Shown: positions 21,741-33,075, counted from the stretch's first letter. The stretch: 64,000 nucleotides of DNA from Perognathus longimembris pacificus (GCF_023159225.1 NC_063169.1:61405934-61469933), one strand, 5' to 3'. Notes: generated from the letters alone by a model not told the origin. Made by a program: numbers and translations.

Positions 21741-22344
21741 CTCTACAAGTTCATGGCAGCTGCTATTAGGGGATGCTTGGAAATTCACAAAAAGTTAAAC
21801 TTATTAAGACATATTAAGGAAAAGAATAAATTAAATCTTTGTACCTGTGGAAAAAAATAACAACCAAGAAAACACATTAATAATCTCTTCTGGAAAAGCC
21901 AACAATGAAAATCAGAAGGAAATGGTAATGAAGTTCATTTATGTAGGTTTATCCACGATAAAGATGACTGAAGAAAATCAGAACGGTGGTTGGGAGAGCA
22001 TCTCTAGGAGTTGATTCCAGAGCTCCTGCCTCCTCTAGCACAGGGATGCCTCTTTCCTGCTGCCTCTTTCCTCCTGCTGGCTTGGCCCTCTTGGCCCATG
22101 TTGGTGCCACTCAGGTTCTTGATGCTGTTGGAGGCTGAGAAGGAGGCTTTGATGAGCTGAAGGAAGGGCATGTTGAGTTTGTGGTGCTTCTAGAAAATGC
22201 AATGGAAGTCTGACGTGACTGGTAAATATTAATATTTACAGATTTGGTAAGCACATGTAGACTGAGGAAGAGCTGTTAAGACGAATGTCCAAAGTAAGAA
22301 GAGAGCTGACTTGGTTTGGTTGATGTTTTGTTTGCTTGTCGTGC
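21741..22344. other. Unique sequence with a possible pseudogene fragment
   Basis: At about 22005-22195 the DNA is GC-richer than its flanks. On the minus strand it is open for about 60 codons with a Ser/Gln/Lys-rich, protein-like composition. I cannot name a parent gene, and no poly-A or target duplication is visible. It could be an unrecognised processed-pseudogene fragment or chance. Confidence 0.3.
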
Positions 22345-22567
22345 AGGTACTGGGAGTAGAACTCAAGACCTCACAATCTCATTTAGCTTTTTCACTCAAG
22401 GTGGGCACTCGACCAGCTGAGCCATAGTTCCACTGCAAGCTTTTGTGTTTGTTAATTGTAGCTAAGAGTCTCGTGGACTTTTGTGCCTCCACCTGTTTCC
22501 GACCTGATCCTCAGATCTCAGACACCTGAGTAGGCAGGATTACAGGCATGAACTACCAAGAGCCCAG
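22345..22567 (-). mobile_element. 7SL/tRNA composite SINE, antisense, diverged
   Basis: The tRNA-like half ('gtagaactcaagacct', 'cagctgagccatag') precedes the 7SL-like half ('gatcctcagatctcag', 'aggattacaggcatgaacta') on the plus strand. Divergence is moderate to high. Confidence 0.82.
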
Positions 22568-22659
22568 CAAGGGAGCTCATTTTGAAAGAAATACAGTGAG
22601 ATCAGTTTTAGATTCGATGCATTTCAGAAGATAAAAGGACATTAAAATTCTCACTGATT

Positions 22660-22868
22660 GGGGCTGGGGATATGGCCTAGTGGCAAGAGTGCTTGCCTTG
22701 TATACATGAGGCCCTAGGTTCAATTCCCCAGCACCACATATACAGAAAATGGCCAGAAGTGGCGCTGTGGCTCAAGTGGCAGAGTGCTAGCCTTGAGCAA
22801 AAAGAAGCCAGGGACACCAGGGACAGTGCTCAGGCCCTGAGTCCAAGCCCCAGGACTGGCCAAAAAAA
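22660..22868 (+). mobile_element. IDL-Geo-type SINE with target duplication
   Basis: The ID-like half starts 'ggggctggggatatggcc' and keeps a B-box 'ggttcaattcc'. The Geo half follows with 'gtggctcaagtggcagagtg' and 'gagtccaagcccc'. The flanking repeat 'attctca(c/t)tgatt' at 22647-22659 and 22869-22881 marks the target duplication. The right half carries a direct duplication of 'ccagggaca'. Few substitutions mean a fairly young copy. Confidence 0.95.
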
Positions 22869-22893
22869 ATTCTCATTGATTATTCAGTCTTTT

Positions 22894-23053
22894 ATTTTGT
22901 TTTGTTATGTTTTGTTGGTGTGAAACAAGTTTGTGCTATGAAACCCAGGCTAGACTCAAAATCCATATGCATCTCAGGTGGCCTTTGAATTTGTGATCCT
23001 TCTGGCTTAGCCCCCTGAGCACCATATTACAGGTATGAGCGATTTCTGGCCTT
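22894..23053 (-). mobile_element. B1-like SINE, antisense
   Basis: After a T-rich tail the plus strand reads 'gctatgaaacccaggctaga', then 'cctttgaatttgtgatcctt' and 'cttagccccctgagcacca', then 'attacaggtatgagcg'. This is the reversed order of a B1/7SL monomer without the tRNA-like half. Confidence 0.75.
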
Positions 23054-23415
23054 GGTTTTGTAATCTTCAGGATGGAAGTGAGGGTGAGTCTGGGAGGCTG
23101 CTCCAGACTGAAAGAGACTAGAAGTCAGGACGATTAGATAGCACAGGACATGGGAGCCATGCTTTTCAGTCTGGAGTGAAGATGCCTGGATCTTTGGAAA
23201 AGGTATGCAGGAGTTCTCTGTATTATTCTGTTTCTTTCTGTACTTTTAAAATAATGCAAAGTTAAAAAGCAGAAAACAAACTAGTAATCATGTGTCTTAG
23301 TACAAAAAGTTGTCAGTGCCAATATAGTTGAAGTCATAAATATTGAAGTCATCAAGATATAGGTAGCCTATCATTTTATCTCTCCTTTATCTGATCTTCC
23401 TTGATAATGAAACAG
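23054..23415. other. Unique sequence
   Basis: No feature is recognised between the B1 copy and the TG tract. Confidence 0.45.
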
Positions 23416-23419
23416 GTGT

Positions 23420-23478
<59 letters not shown>
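23416..23478. repeat. (TG)n microsatellite in a SINE tail
   Basis: About 60 bp of TG with two TA interruptions, directly joined to the tail side of the antisense SINE that follows. On the sense strand it is therefore a (CA)n extension of that SINE's 3' end. Confidence 0.95.
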
Positions 23479-23479
<1 letters not shown>

Positions 23480-23715
23480 CCTGAGGCTTGAACTCAGGGC
23501 CTGGTCACTGTGCTTAAGCTATTTTGCTCAAAGCTAGTGCTCTACCACTTGAGCCACAGCTCTACTTCTGGCTTCTCCTTTTTGTTTTTTTTTTTTTTCA
23601 CGTAGTTAAGCATCATCTGATGGAACTTTTCTGCCCAGTCTGGCGTTGAGCCGTGATCCTCAGCTTTTAACCTCTTGTATTGCTTGGATTACAGGTGACA
23701 GCCACCAGTACCATG
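23479..23715 (-). mobile_element. 7SL/tRNA composite SINE, antisense
   Basis: The plus strand gives 'ggcttgaactcagggcctg' and 'accacttgagccacagct', then a T-run at about 23586-23599 at the inter-half linker, then a diverged 7SL-like half ending 'attacaggtgacagccacca'. Confidence 0.88.
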
Positions 23716-23789
23716 TTGGAACATATGTATATCTTAAAATTCATATAAGCACTCATAAACTCTAACTTAATGATTTAGAGTTTAGACTC

Positions 23790-24170
23790 TGCCCTGCAAA
23801 AAGAAAATAGTTGTGTACATCAACATATTCAAGATAACATCATTCAAAATTGCAGTCTTGAAAATCACCAAAAATATCCAACTTCAAAGGAATGGCTATG
23901 TAAATACTGGTCTGTCTATGTAATGAACACTAACTACTCCACAAATGTTAAAGTTTGATATGATGGCTGAATATCAGTATGCAAATGTGATTGGTTTAAA
24001 ATTAAATGAAAGTAGAATATAACCTAAGATAATAACTAGGATTATCATGCTAAATTGTAAATAAGAGATACACCAAAATAATATGAAAGTTTCTTAATAG
24101 CGACAACTTTAGTGATTTCCCCCATTTTCATTTGTTTAACTTACAATGTGTCTATGTTGCCTTCACAGTT
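23790..24170 (+). mobile_element. Old L1 (L1M type) 3' end
   Basis: The order 'cattcaaaattgcag', 'caccaaaaatatccaact', 'aggaatggctatgtaaat' and 'gatacaccaaaataatatg', then 'ttcatttgtttaacttaca', follows the 3' end of ancient L1M elements on the plus strand. Heavy substitution and no coding capacity. Confidence 0.62.
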
Positions 24171-25595
24171 GTAAAGGCATTTGAAATCAAAAAGCCAAGT
24201 GTAGTTAAGACAGTACCAACTCAGGACCGGTGATTTGCATTTACAATTATTTCCCACAGAGAGATTTAACCACAGTGGCCAAGCCCTTGAGGAGTAAAAT
24301 AGAGAGGGAAAAAAGATTGAAGTGGTCCAATAAGGAGTGGCAAAGCATTTCACACTTACAAAGGCATGCGCTGAGTGGATGAACTAGAAAGGGGTATGTC
24401 TACTCTTGGTGTGAAAGAGAATGGACTTAAAGACTATCCACCACTAAAAACGACTGAGAGAAAACCAAATGAACGAGTTGCCCACATACCCAAACATTTC
24501 CCAATGAGAACAACTGGCTTTTGTAACTCGACCCAAGCACAAATGGTTTTGGTGTTTTTTTTTAAACATAATTCCATGATTTGCTTTGAGTCTTAGACAT
24601 GAGTAATGAGGTTGAGAAATTGCACCTGCAAGATCTTCATGCTGATAAAATGGCACTGAACATGTCCAGTGACCTTGGTACTGAAAGAGACGTTATTATG
24701 TGTCAGGTTCTGGAGCGCCCTTCCGGCAGCATGTTATCATCAGAAAATGGCTCACTTCATAAGGTTTATAACCTTCCATAAAACTGTGGAACATTTTATT
24801 CTTTTTTCATTAAGCTACCTTTGGAATCATTTGGGTCCCTTTATAGTCTCTTATTTAATCTGTTTTTTCATAGACTAAGGGGAGAAAAAATTCTATCAGT
24901 GGTCAAAACAGTAATTAAGTAGTATAAGTCAGAGTCTAATGGCTGGAAAGCACATCTACTGACTAGTTACCTTCTCCATCTGCCTTCATCAGTGAATTCT
25001 TTTAACTCCCAAACACGTCTTTACCTTCTTCTTACACAATGGGCAAAAGAAATTACCAAACTGTGCATTTTCCCAATTACCAGGCTTCCTAATGTTTGTG
25101 TTCTTTTGCTAAAGTATCATTCTATGGCATGAAAACCCTCTTCCCAAACTGTAAGGGAAACACAAATTAATAAAACATCAAGAGATTTTATTTCCTATAC
25201 TGGAAACTCTATATTTGCATAAAATCAACCACTGAATATTTTGGAATTTAATCACAGAAAGAAGAAAACCTGACTACAAAATCAAACTTAAAACTACAAT
25301 AATGGTTGGGGGGGGGAGAGGAAGAAAATATCAGCTCTACTTATTCCAGAAGGATTTTTCCCCTAATCTTTTAATTAATGACAGCCCTTAGGGCATGAAG
25401 CAATTGTTAATTAAAACAAGGAGGAAAGTAGAGGAAGTAGGCAAAAAAAAAAAAAAAAGCTAAATAAAATGAGCACATTTCCTTTTCTCTGCAGGAGAGT
25501 GGCATGGCCAAATGAACATTAATAAATAGGAATACTTTGGAGAGAAAGTATATGAAAATGTTAAAAAGAAATTCTAACTCAGCCTGGCACATGCT
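24171..25595. other. Unique AT-rich sequence
   Basis: No gene or family is recognised. It includes a short G9 run near 25309 and a poly-A run at about 25442-25458. Open frames of 60-76 codons here look like chance. Confidence 0.45.
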
Positions 25596-25980
25596 AGCAG
25601 GTGCATAAATTAATTGGGGATCCTCAAGGATGCTCAACCCTGGGGTGTCACCTTTTGTCTAATTGACTTGGTAGAGACCTCCCCAGCCATGACAGGATGC
25701 AGTGCGGGTCTTTCTCTTTCTGGGTACAAGCTGACTTCTGTCAGGGGGGATCATTTGATCAAAGGCCTTCTAAGGGATTTCATTCGCTTTCATTCTAGCA
25801 ATGGGCGGGTTATTCATATTGACAGCTACCATCATTATGAAACATTTCTTCAATGGAACTATGCTGGCAGCCCATTCGATTCATTGGCCTTTCCCTTTAC
25901 AACCATTAAATTTTTACTTAAAAAAGAAATAATTATCGGGCATTGTGGTTCACCTCCTGGGCTTCCCTAATTTGAGCAGA
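25596..25980. promoter_or_regulatory. Candidate conserved non-coding block
   Basis: Unique sequence with TTAATTG and TCAAAGG-type words (homeodomain and TCF/LEF-like). It is open on the plus strand for 118 codons (25614-25970). The composition is even and free of repeats, which is typical of a conserved element. The peptide has no recognisable domain. Enhancer function is a guess from texture. Confidence 0.25.
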
Positions 25981-26886
25981 CTATTAGTGATGACATCTCC
26001 CCTCCCTTCTTCCCCACTACTCCCCACCCACCCACATGGGGGAAAAGGCTTTTATCTTTCTCCTTTGCTCAGAAATCTCCTTAACAAGCAGAGTTTTAGA
26101 AGCCAGGAACAACAACCCAAGAAAGAATAAGAAAATGTAATTCTGACTTTATTTGGAAGATGACAGAAGCCAGACCCCTGTAGGGTGTTTGTTTGACATA
26201 AATAAGTCATTCTTTGAAATTAAGACAATCTGAGATGGCTTTTTCCACTTTTTTTTATAACCCTCATTTTACATAATCTTATAGGATTTTTTTTTAAATC
26301 AAAATTGCCTCTCAAACATAGAAGCCAACTGTTCCACAGGGTTTGGGGTCTCCTCCCTTTAGCCTGTTCTTTGATGTTTTGTATGTGAAGACATCCAGTC
26401 AGCTCAGGGTCATTGACTGAATTTTTCAGATGCCAGGGAAGATCAGTAGCTAGGAGACAACTTTGAATTTGATTTTGTTGTTTGTAGGCAGAATTTATTC
26501 TCACAAACTTTCCTGCCTGGGGTTGGCTTCAAATCATTCCTTTTAAGTGACATTGGGGTTCTGAGGTAATAGCTTAGTCTCTCCCTTGTTCCTGAGCTCC
26601 TTTGGTTCTGTTCCAAGATAGCTGAGTGTACCAGGAAAAGGGGCTCTGTAAACATATTGGTGTGTGGTGAAGAGCAACTTGGTTATTGAGTAACTCACAA
26701 TTTTCCACCCAATAGCTGTCCCTGTGTCTCTGCCTGTCTCCCGCTTCCCTTCTCTTTCCTTCTCTCCATCCCTCCCATGTTTCCTTTTTCTCTCTCCTCT
26801 CTTCCCATTTCCTGGGTGCTTTTGGAATGGCTGCTATGGTGTTCTGTGCCTCTCTGCTTCTGTCTCCCAGGAATGGACACGGACGG

Positions 26887-26892
<6 letters not shown>
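25981..26892. other. Unique sequence, pyrimidine-rich toward the end
   Basis: About 26718-26815 is CT-rich. The open frames of 94-151 codons that run from here into the AC tract on either strand are low-complexity or repeat read-through. Confidence 0.45.

Positions 26893-26939
<47 letters not shown>
26893..26939. repeat. (AC)n microsatellite, about 23 units
   Basis: A pure AC run of 47 bp. Several long open frames through it encode Thr-His or Val-Cys repeats and are artefacts. Confidence 0.97.
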
Positions 26940-26942
<3 letters not shown>

Positions 26943-27370
26943 CCTCTGTGGAGAAGTTTGCCCCTCACCACAGTAAGCAAGGCTCCTGGATCTGTTTTCA
27001 TTCTCAAGACCCAGACAGGGCCCGCACATACCACATGCATACCGAAGGTGCCCAGCAAAGCTACGCTCCAGGCCTCCCTGTGCCTGGTAGTGGCAGTGGG
27101 TAAAGATGCAGCCTTGTAGGCTTTATCTTTCTTATTTACAAGGTGGAGATTGAGAGAGATCTTTCCTCCCTCCAAATCCCCCATCTCAATGGGCCAAAGC
27201 TAGGACCCACACTCTTGTAGCCCTAGCACAAGGCAGCAAGCCACCCTGCCTCAGTTTCCAGCACAGAGCACATGTCTTCACCCTTTAGGCAATGGTCGCC
27301 CTCCCCCCCCTTCCCCAATGTGTTTAATAATGGCTGAATAGACTTCAGTACTGAGCAAATCTCTCTTTCT
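26940..27370. other. Unique sequence
   Basis: No repeat or exon is recognised. A C-run occurs near 27302-27310. Confidence 0.45.
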
Positions 27371-27466
27371 TGATTATTTTGTTCTATCTAAGTCTAGGTC
27401 TCACGATGGAGCCCTAGAATTCTCAGTCCTCCTGATTGTTCTGGGATGACAGGCATGAACCACCAA
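27371..27466 (-). mobile_element. 7SL-derived SINE fragment, antisense
   Basis: The plus strand shows 'gtctaggtctcacgatggag' followed by 'attctcagtcctcctgattg' and 'gatgacaggcatgaaccacc'. This is the reversed end of a B1/7SL monomer. Confidence 0.62.
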
Positions 27467-27649
27467 GCCCTGTTTGCTTCTGACTTCTCATCCTCGCTCC
27501 CTGTTCCAGAGAATCAGCACTGTGACTCAGCCTCAGGGGAAGAGGGCACAGGGCAGCCATGGGGAAATGAAGGTGTGTCCATCTAGTCGCGGGACAATAT
27601 GTCTCAGCATTTCTTAAACTGTCCAATAGCTGAATGGCTATGTGTAAAT

Positions 27650-28055
27650 TTGACTGGGCCATGAAGTAGCTAGCTACTGGCTTCAACATTCTGAGTGTTT
27701 CTGTAAGGGTGATTTGGGATGAGATTAACATTCAATTCAATAGACAAAAATGTCACTTGCCATCCCTAATCCAACCCAATCACTTGAAGGCTAGAATTTA
27801 AAAAAAAAAAAAAAAAAGGCTAATCCTCTCCAGGATAGGAAAATATTCTTCCTGCCAAACCTCATTCGGGCTCTCAGGAATGCTTCCTGAGTCTCTAGCT
27901 GCTGACTTTGACCTTCAGACAAGACCCATCCCAACAGCTCTTCTGGGGCACCAGCTTGCCAGCTCCCAGTAGTCGTACAAGCCTCCACTGTCATGTGAAC
28001 CATTGTAATCATTCATGTGTATAGAATATTTTCTATCAGTTTGTCAGTGATATAT
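27650..28055 (-). mobile_element. Ancient interspersed repeat, opposite orientation to the copy at 33.4 kb
   Basis: Words such as 'gccatccctaatccaaccca' with 'atcacttgaaggct', then 'accagcttgccagctcc', match in reverse order the repeat at 33437-34440 ('tggatggcacccactcagat', 'gtatctgcaagtgggaag'). It is a common old mammalian repeat that I recognise by sequence but cannot name with certainty. A poly-A run at about 27800-27817 lies inside it. Boundaries are approximate. Confidence 0.5.
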
Positions 28056-29419
28056 AAACCTATACTATACACTCCTGCCACAGCCACCTCTTGGGATGTA
28101 TATTCTTAATTCTTGTCCTATTTCTTTGGAGAATTCTGACAAATGCCTACTGCTTTCACTCTTGGAAAACGTCTTTGCCATTCAAATATCAAGCAAATAT
28201 TCATCAGTAGCTCCTTTGACTTTTAAAAGATGCTATTCCTTTTTCAAAATTCTTTAGTCCATATGGGATATATTTGAGCAAATGCTGAGAATTAAAAGTT
28301 CAGGCCGGTTTTTTTGGTTGTTTTTTTTTTTTAAGCAAATAGTGTTCTCACAACCTTTAATATATTCTCTTCCTCAGCTGACACATGCTATCATTTTTGA
28401 GTAGTTTGTTTTTCCTTTTTCCTTTCTGCTCCTAAATGTGGCTGTCCCATATGTCTCACGCTTTCCCATCCACAGTTTTTCTGTCAGCTAGCTGTTGGAA
28501 GTAGGGATTGAAGATGCTGGAAATGGGGGAGGTTGTGTTTTGATCTACCTGTTACACTTTTTCTCTCGGTTCTTCCCCCCCCCACCCCCGTCTTCTCAAT
28601 GAGGACACATGAGCCAATATTATCATTGTTAATTCCTCCTGCTCACAAGCTGGGCTCCACTCTCTCTACTTCTTACCTCCCATTGCTTCCCCAGAAAGCC
28701 TGCACCCCTCCTACACTTTCTGGTGAGTTTCCAAGTAGGTATGATCAATCCCCTATTTGTGACATGTGAACTCCTGGATTTTCTCATCCCTTGAAATCTC
28801 AAACTGTTCTTGGAGCTACTTTAAAAGACAGCTCCTTTTGGGAAATTTCCTTGTTTCGATTCCTTCCCCTCTCCCCAATCAAAGCAATCCCTTTTTGTTT
28901 AAATTCTCATAGTACTTTGTACTTTCCCAATAGGACTTAATGTCCCTTGACAACTGGACTTTCGTCCTTTGACCTTGTATGATAGGTATTTATGTACGAC
29001 AGTGTATTGTTCTTTATTCTATGTATATTGTTTGTCAAATTTCAGTACCTTTCAACAATGACATAAAAGGGATCCTTCTTTTTATACTGAAATAGGTTGG
29101 CTATTTACATAATAAGGATTGGGTGAAATGATCTTACAAGGTTAAGGTGAAGGTCACAATCAGTCCTCTGAGGACAACATACATCTTCTCCATTGGTCCC
29201 TCCCTCTCTCCTTTCCTCCCTCCCTCTTTCCCTTTCCATGCATCAAGTGATGAACTGAATCTGCATTTGATACTAGTCTCATCTTGGTTGTCCAGCCTGA
29301 AGCATGGATGTTCCACATACCTTTGGTCAAAGCATGAATGGATGAGTAGAAGCAATGGTCTTCCACAAAGTAGTATGGGATTTATTGGTACAAAAATCAC
29401 AAGCTGCATATTTGTATTT
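28056..29419. other. Unique sequence
   Basis: No gene is recognised. It contains a T-run near 28320-28333, a C-run near 28577-28590, and a CCCT-rich pyrimidine patch at about 29195-29240 that explains the purine-rich minus-strand frame overlapping it. Confidence 0.45.
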
Positions 29420-30290
29420 GTAAAGGTTCTCCTCTGATAGCCCACTCTCTTCAGTCGCTGGGTGTTTATCTCACCCGGCCCTGCAGCCCCCAGGAATCCA
29501 GCAGAAAAGGGGAGACCCTTTTCTCTAGGTCTCATTACTCGTAGCAAATTTTAGGGATTATAAGAAACAGTTTTGTTCCTAAAAATAACAAGGGGTATGG
29601 TTGTTGGAGGTGCAGATAAAGAGCTGTCAGAGACAATAGATCAAATTAACACTACATGTTCAAAATTAAATGTGACCCCCTCAAGCCTCCCCTACCTTAT
29701 GACATTCATTCCTGCCAGGAAGTCAGCCTGAGCTTTGTTATGGCCTCTATGAGCCTTTATACTTCTAATCAATCTGGGTGTTAATTAAGGGTCACTCAGA
29801 TAGGCAGAAATGGCCTAGGGAAAATATTAGCATGCATATGAACACCCCCTCTTTAGTTAAGGGAGCCATCCCTCCACGAAGTAATTGCTCTCAACCAGAG
29901 GTGTAAATGGGCTGCTAATCAGAAGGGCCTCAGGACAAAGGTAAGTGGGATAAATTCCTATTTACTGAATTAATATTACTGGGTCCCCAGGTACCTTTCT
30001 CCTTGGAAGCATTTCTGGCAGTCTGACTTGGGATTTTTATCTGGCACTGTTCTGAGACTCGGGGCTGGGGGGGCCTATGTTAATTTTAGATCCAATCTGT
30101 GGGGATTAGTCAGTTCGAGGAACTCTAATGTAGTGGTTGAAATAGTTTGTAGGCACAAAGGTGCTCCCTTATCTGATCCCATACTCTTGGTATGAATTCT
30201 TTGCTAAGGACAAGTATGATTAATTCATTACCCAAGATTATAGCAGTATGCTAAAAGCTACCTGGAGGCATTTCTTTTGGTGTGAAATAT
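29420..30290. promoter_or_regulatory. Long candidate conserved non-coding block
   Basis: Nearly 900 bp of repeat-free, motif-dense DNA. It has TTAATTAA-type homeodomain cores, a POU-like 'gcatgcatatgaa' near 29830-29845, a GGATTAG OTX/CRX-like word near 30104 and a TTATCT GATA site near 30170. A strong donor-like AAG|GTAAGT lies at 29938-29946, but no frame with a matching acceptor is obvious. A developmental enhancer is the preferred reading. A non-coding transcript exon is possible. Confidence 0.35.
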
Positions 30291-31341
30291 TAAAGATTCA
30301 ACATTTATATCAGTGCACCTAATTCATATTCCTGAGCCTGTGGGCTGAGAAATGCACTTGGAAATATTCAGTCCGTTTTTTTACCCTCAGTTTGTTAAAA
30401 CGTTTAAAAGGATTATTGCTTTAACTATCTCTTTGATAAGAACATGGAGGACTCTATTCAGAAAGGCTAAAGTATAAAACAGAAAAGCTATTGTCTCTTC
30501 TTTCTTAAAAATGATATAGAAAATGTCTTGACAGTAGTGTACAGTGGGTTACCAGAACAATAATACTAATAAAAGCTTTTCTTGACAAAGAGAATGACTA
30601 CCACTATCCAGTCACTAGTAAGAACTAAAATACAGAATCTCATGAAACATAAATCCGAAAACATGCTGGATTGTCTGACTTCTTATTTTTGCAGAGCAAG
30701 AAAGAGAAGTTTGAATAATATCATTGTGATCCTTTAAGGTAGCTGTGGAAAAATGTTTTGATGCCTAGATATGTGTTGAAAGGTGACTGAAATTTACCAC
30801 CATTTCAAGTGAAATAATAATATAATTAATAGCTGTAATAATTATTAATACCTGATTTTCTCTACCCATTGAAATATTAAAAGGAAGGGAAGTGTTTAAA
30901 CAGAGTAAGCTTGGTTGAAAGTGGAAGGAAAGCTGTGAAAGAAAGTAGCTAGACTCTCCATCTGGAGAGAGGTCTGGAGAGTCCAGTGGAATGGGCAGTT
31001 CATGTAGCATGGGGCTCCTCCCACATCTCCTCCTCTGGGCTTTGCACTGGTGGCTTGAAGGTTCATGCCTGCACTGCCTGGCTCTATTTATTGGCTGAAT
31101 GGACACCCAGGACATTATGGAGGAAGAAGTATTAGAGCAGGAGCCTAAGGCACTATGAGAACAAGAAAGGCCATGGCGGGACAAATGTTATCAGAAGCAT
31201 GTCAGGTCCCTTTGTACCAAACAGTTCCCCTTTTTTCTCTCTGAATATAGTCCTTAGAAAATGATAATGGACTTCCTCAGCTTTCCATCAGAGATCCTTG
31301 AGATCTGTGTGTAAAAAGAATTTCAGGGTGTCTCATAAAAA
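30291..31341. other. Unique AT-rich sequence
   Basis: No repeat family is recognised. The 139-codon minus-strand frame at 30765-31184 shows no domain I can name and lies in low-GC DNA where such frames arise by chance. Confidence 0.4.
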
Positions 31342-31363
31342 AGAGAGAGAGAGAGAGAGAGAG
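31342..31363. repeat. (GA)n microsatellite
   Basis: A pure GA run of about 22 bp after a short A-run. Confidence 0.95.
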
Positions 31364-32106
31364 GAAGCCTCTCAAGGTAAAAGTTTTAGCCAGGATTTAT
31401 TTTAGTATAACAGGTTAAACATTTCCTGCTTCCCATGCAGAAAATGGGAGTTAAAGACTCAAAATGGCAGCTGTTACCTGCTGCTTTATTCTTTCGGAAC
31501 TGGGGAAATGCTATACCTGTGTGGTGACTTGGTCTAGCAACCTCTTACCATTAGACTAGGGTTCTGGGTGGCCAGGATGGATGTTACTTAGATTCTAAAA
31601 TATGGAGGTGTCTCCGGACTATCCAAATCATAGGGATAATAGGTAAAATTTAGGTCTTCCTTTCCTTCGATAAACCTCTTACTCTGCCATCTCTACTGAT
31701 TCAGAGACTTGCCAAATTTTTACCATTTCAAAGGACAGGGAAGTTTTAGATCGCTGGGCCCTTTTACACATCATAGCCCTTAAAAGTAAGCATTTAAATG
31801 GAGAGAAAATTAACTGCTTTGTTATAGTTGCTTCCTGGCTCCAACTTCTGAGTCTGACTCTTTATTAAAAGTGATAAGATTTCCCTAACTCCTCACCTAT
31901 CTATCCTGTGTCAATATGAAAAATTAATTTAGCTGGAAAACTCTGGGCTTCCCAGTTGTGCCCATGGGCTATGGGGTCTGCTAACGAAAGTGGAGTATTG
32001 AGCTGACTTTGCCAAGGTAATGTGGCTAATGGTCTTCCTGCCACTTTGGTGAATAGGGAGGAATATTATTACATATGGAGCTAAGTACTGTTTCCTTTTC
32101 TTTTTT
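31364..32106. other. Unique sequence
   Basis: No repeat or exon is recognised up to the young SINE. Confidence 0.45.
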
Positions 32107-32122
32107 AAAAATCAAAACACAT

Positions 32123-32340
32123 GGGGCTGGGGATATAGCCTAGTGGCAAGAGTGCCTGCCTCGGATACACGAGGCCCTAGGTTCGATTCCCCAGCACCAC
32201 ATATACAGAAAATGGCCAGAAGCGGCGCTGTGGCTCAAGTGGCAGAGTGCTAGCCTTGAGCGGGAAGAAGCCAGGGACAGTGCTCAGGCCCTGGGTCCAA
32301 GGCCCAGGACTGGCCAAAAAAAAAAAAAAAAAAAAAAAAA
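32123..32340 (+). mobile_element. Young IDL-Geo-type SINE, perfect 16-bp target duplication
   Basis: Full dimer. The ID-like half has A-box 'tagcctagtggc' and an exact B-box 'ggttcgattcc' at 32180-32190. It is followed by the Geo half and an uninterrupted A-tail of about 22 bases. The target duplication 'aaaaatcaaaacacat' at 32107-32122 recurs directly after the tail. The pure tail, perfect duplication and intact promoter boxes make it one of the two youngest insertions in the window. Confidence 0.97.
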
Positions 32341-32483
32341 ATCAAAACACATGCATTGAGGAGAACATATAGAAGGTATTTGTCAAGTTGAAAGAATAAT
32401 TGTAACATATACATGTGCTACTGCCATCCATTCAAGGAAGAAAGCCAGGTGATCCTTAGCATTTTCTGCTAAGATAGAGTATA

Positions 32484-33075
32484 GTTGAGTATGTCCCCCA
32501 GAGTTTGCATTCTGCAAGTTTGGTTCTTGGTGTGGTGAAGTTGAGAGAAGGTAGAAACTTTAAGAAGCAGGGTAATTAGGTCACAGGGGTATGACCCTTA
32601 GAAGGGCTTCATGCAGCTTCTACAGAGTAGGGTAGTTTGAAAAAAAATACTCTGCTAGCCGAGAGCTCAGCAGGGTCAGCTCACTCTGTTGGTTTTGGGG
32701 GTTTTTGTTTTGTTTTGTTTTTTTCCAGCTCTGGGGCTTGAACTCAGGACTTGGCTTCTTTTTGCTCAAGGTTAGCACTCTACCACTTGAGCCACAGCGC
32801 CACTTCTGGCTTTTTCTATATATGTGGTGCTGAGGAATCGAACCCAGGGCTTCATACATAGGAGGCAAGCACTCTACTGCTAGGCCACGTTCCCAGCCTC
32901 TCAGCTTACTCTTGCTTCCTGTCTTGTCACATGACCTCTCCATCTCACCACGCTGCTGTCTAGCAGAGGCCCTTACCCCAGCCCAGCAGATGCTGAGACC
33001 TTGGGTTTCCAGTTGTTCTCTGTCATGTACTCCGATGCATGTATTTAGTCATGGCAACACCCAATAAACTCAACT
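32484..33075 (+). mobile_element. MaLR-type LTR, split by a SINE
   Basis: The first part (32484-32687) reads 'gagtatgtcccccagagttt' and 'gcaagtttggttcttggtgt', then 'taattaggtcacagggg'. The second part (32901-33075) reads 'cttgcttcctgtcttgtcac', then a 'gcagatgctgagacc' word and 'caataaactcaactg'. The order is that of mammalian MaLR LTRs (MST/MLT1 type). It is interrupted by the SINE at 32688-32900. Confidence 0.75.
32688..32900 (-). mobile_element. IDL-Geo-type SINE inserted in a MaLR LTR
   Basis: The plus strand begins with a T-rich tail, then 'ggggcttgaactcaggac' and 'accacttgagccacagcg' (Geo half), then 'tggtgctgaggaatcgaacc' and 'gcaagcactctactgctag' (ID half). The target duplication 'tcagct(c/t)actct' lies at 32676-32687 and 32901-32912. 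Moderately diverged. Confidence 0.92.

Noticed and set aside
22660..22868. Possible functional tRNA-Ala gene
   Set aside because: The tRNA-like sequence is the ID-type head of a SINE. It continues into the Geo half and is flanked by a target duplication.
25614..25970. 118-codon plus-strand frame
   Set aside because: The peptide matches nothing I know. The DNA looks more like a regulatory block than an exon.
26574..27184. Frames of 79-151 codons on both strands with Thr-His or Val-Cys runs
   Set aside because: All depend on reading through the (AC)n tract at 26893-26939, and the flanks give no domain.
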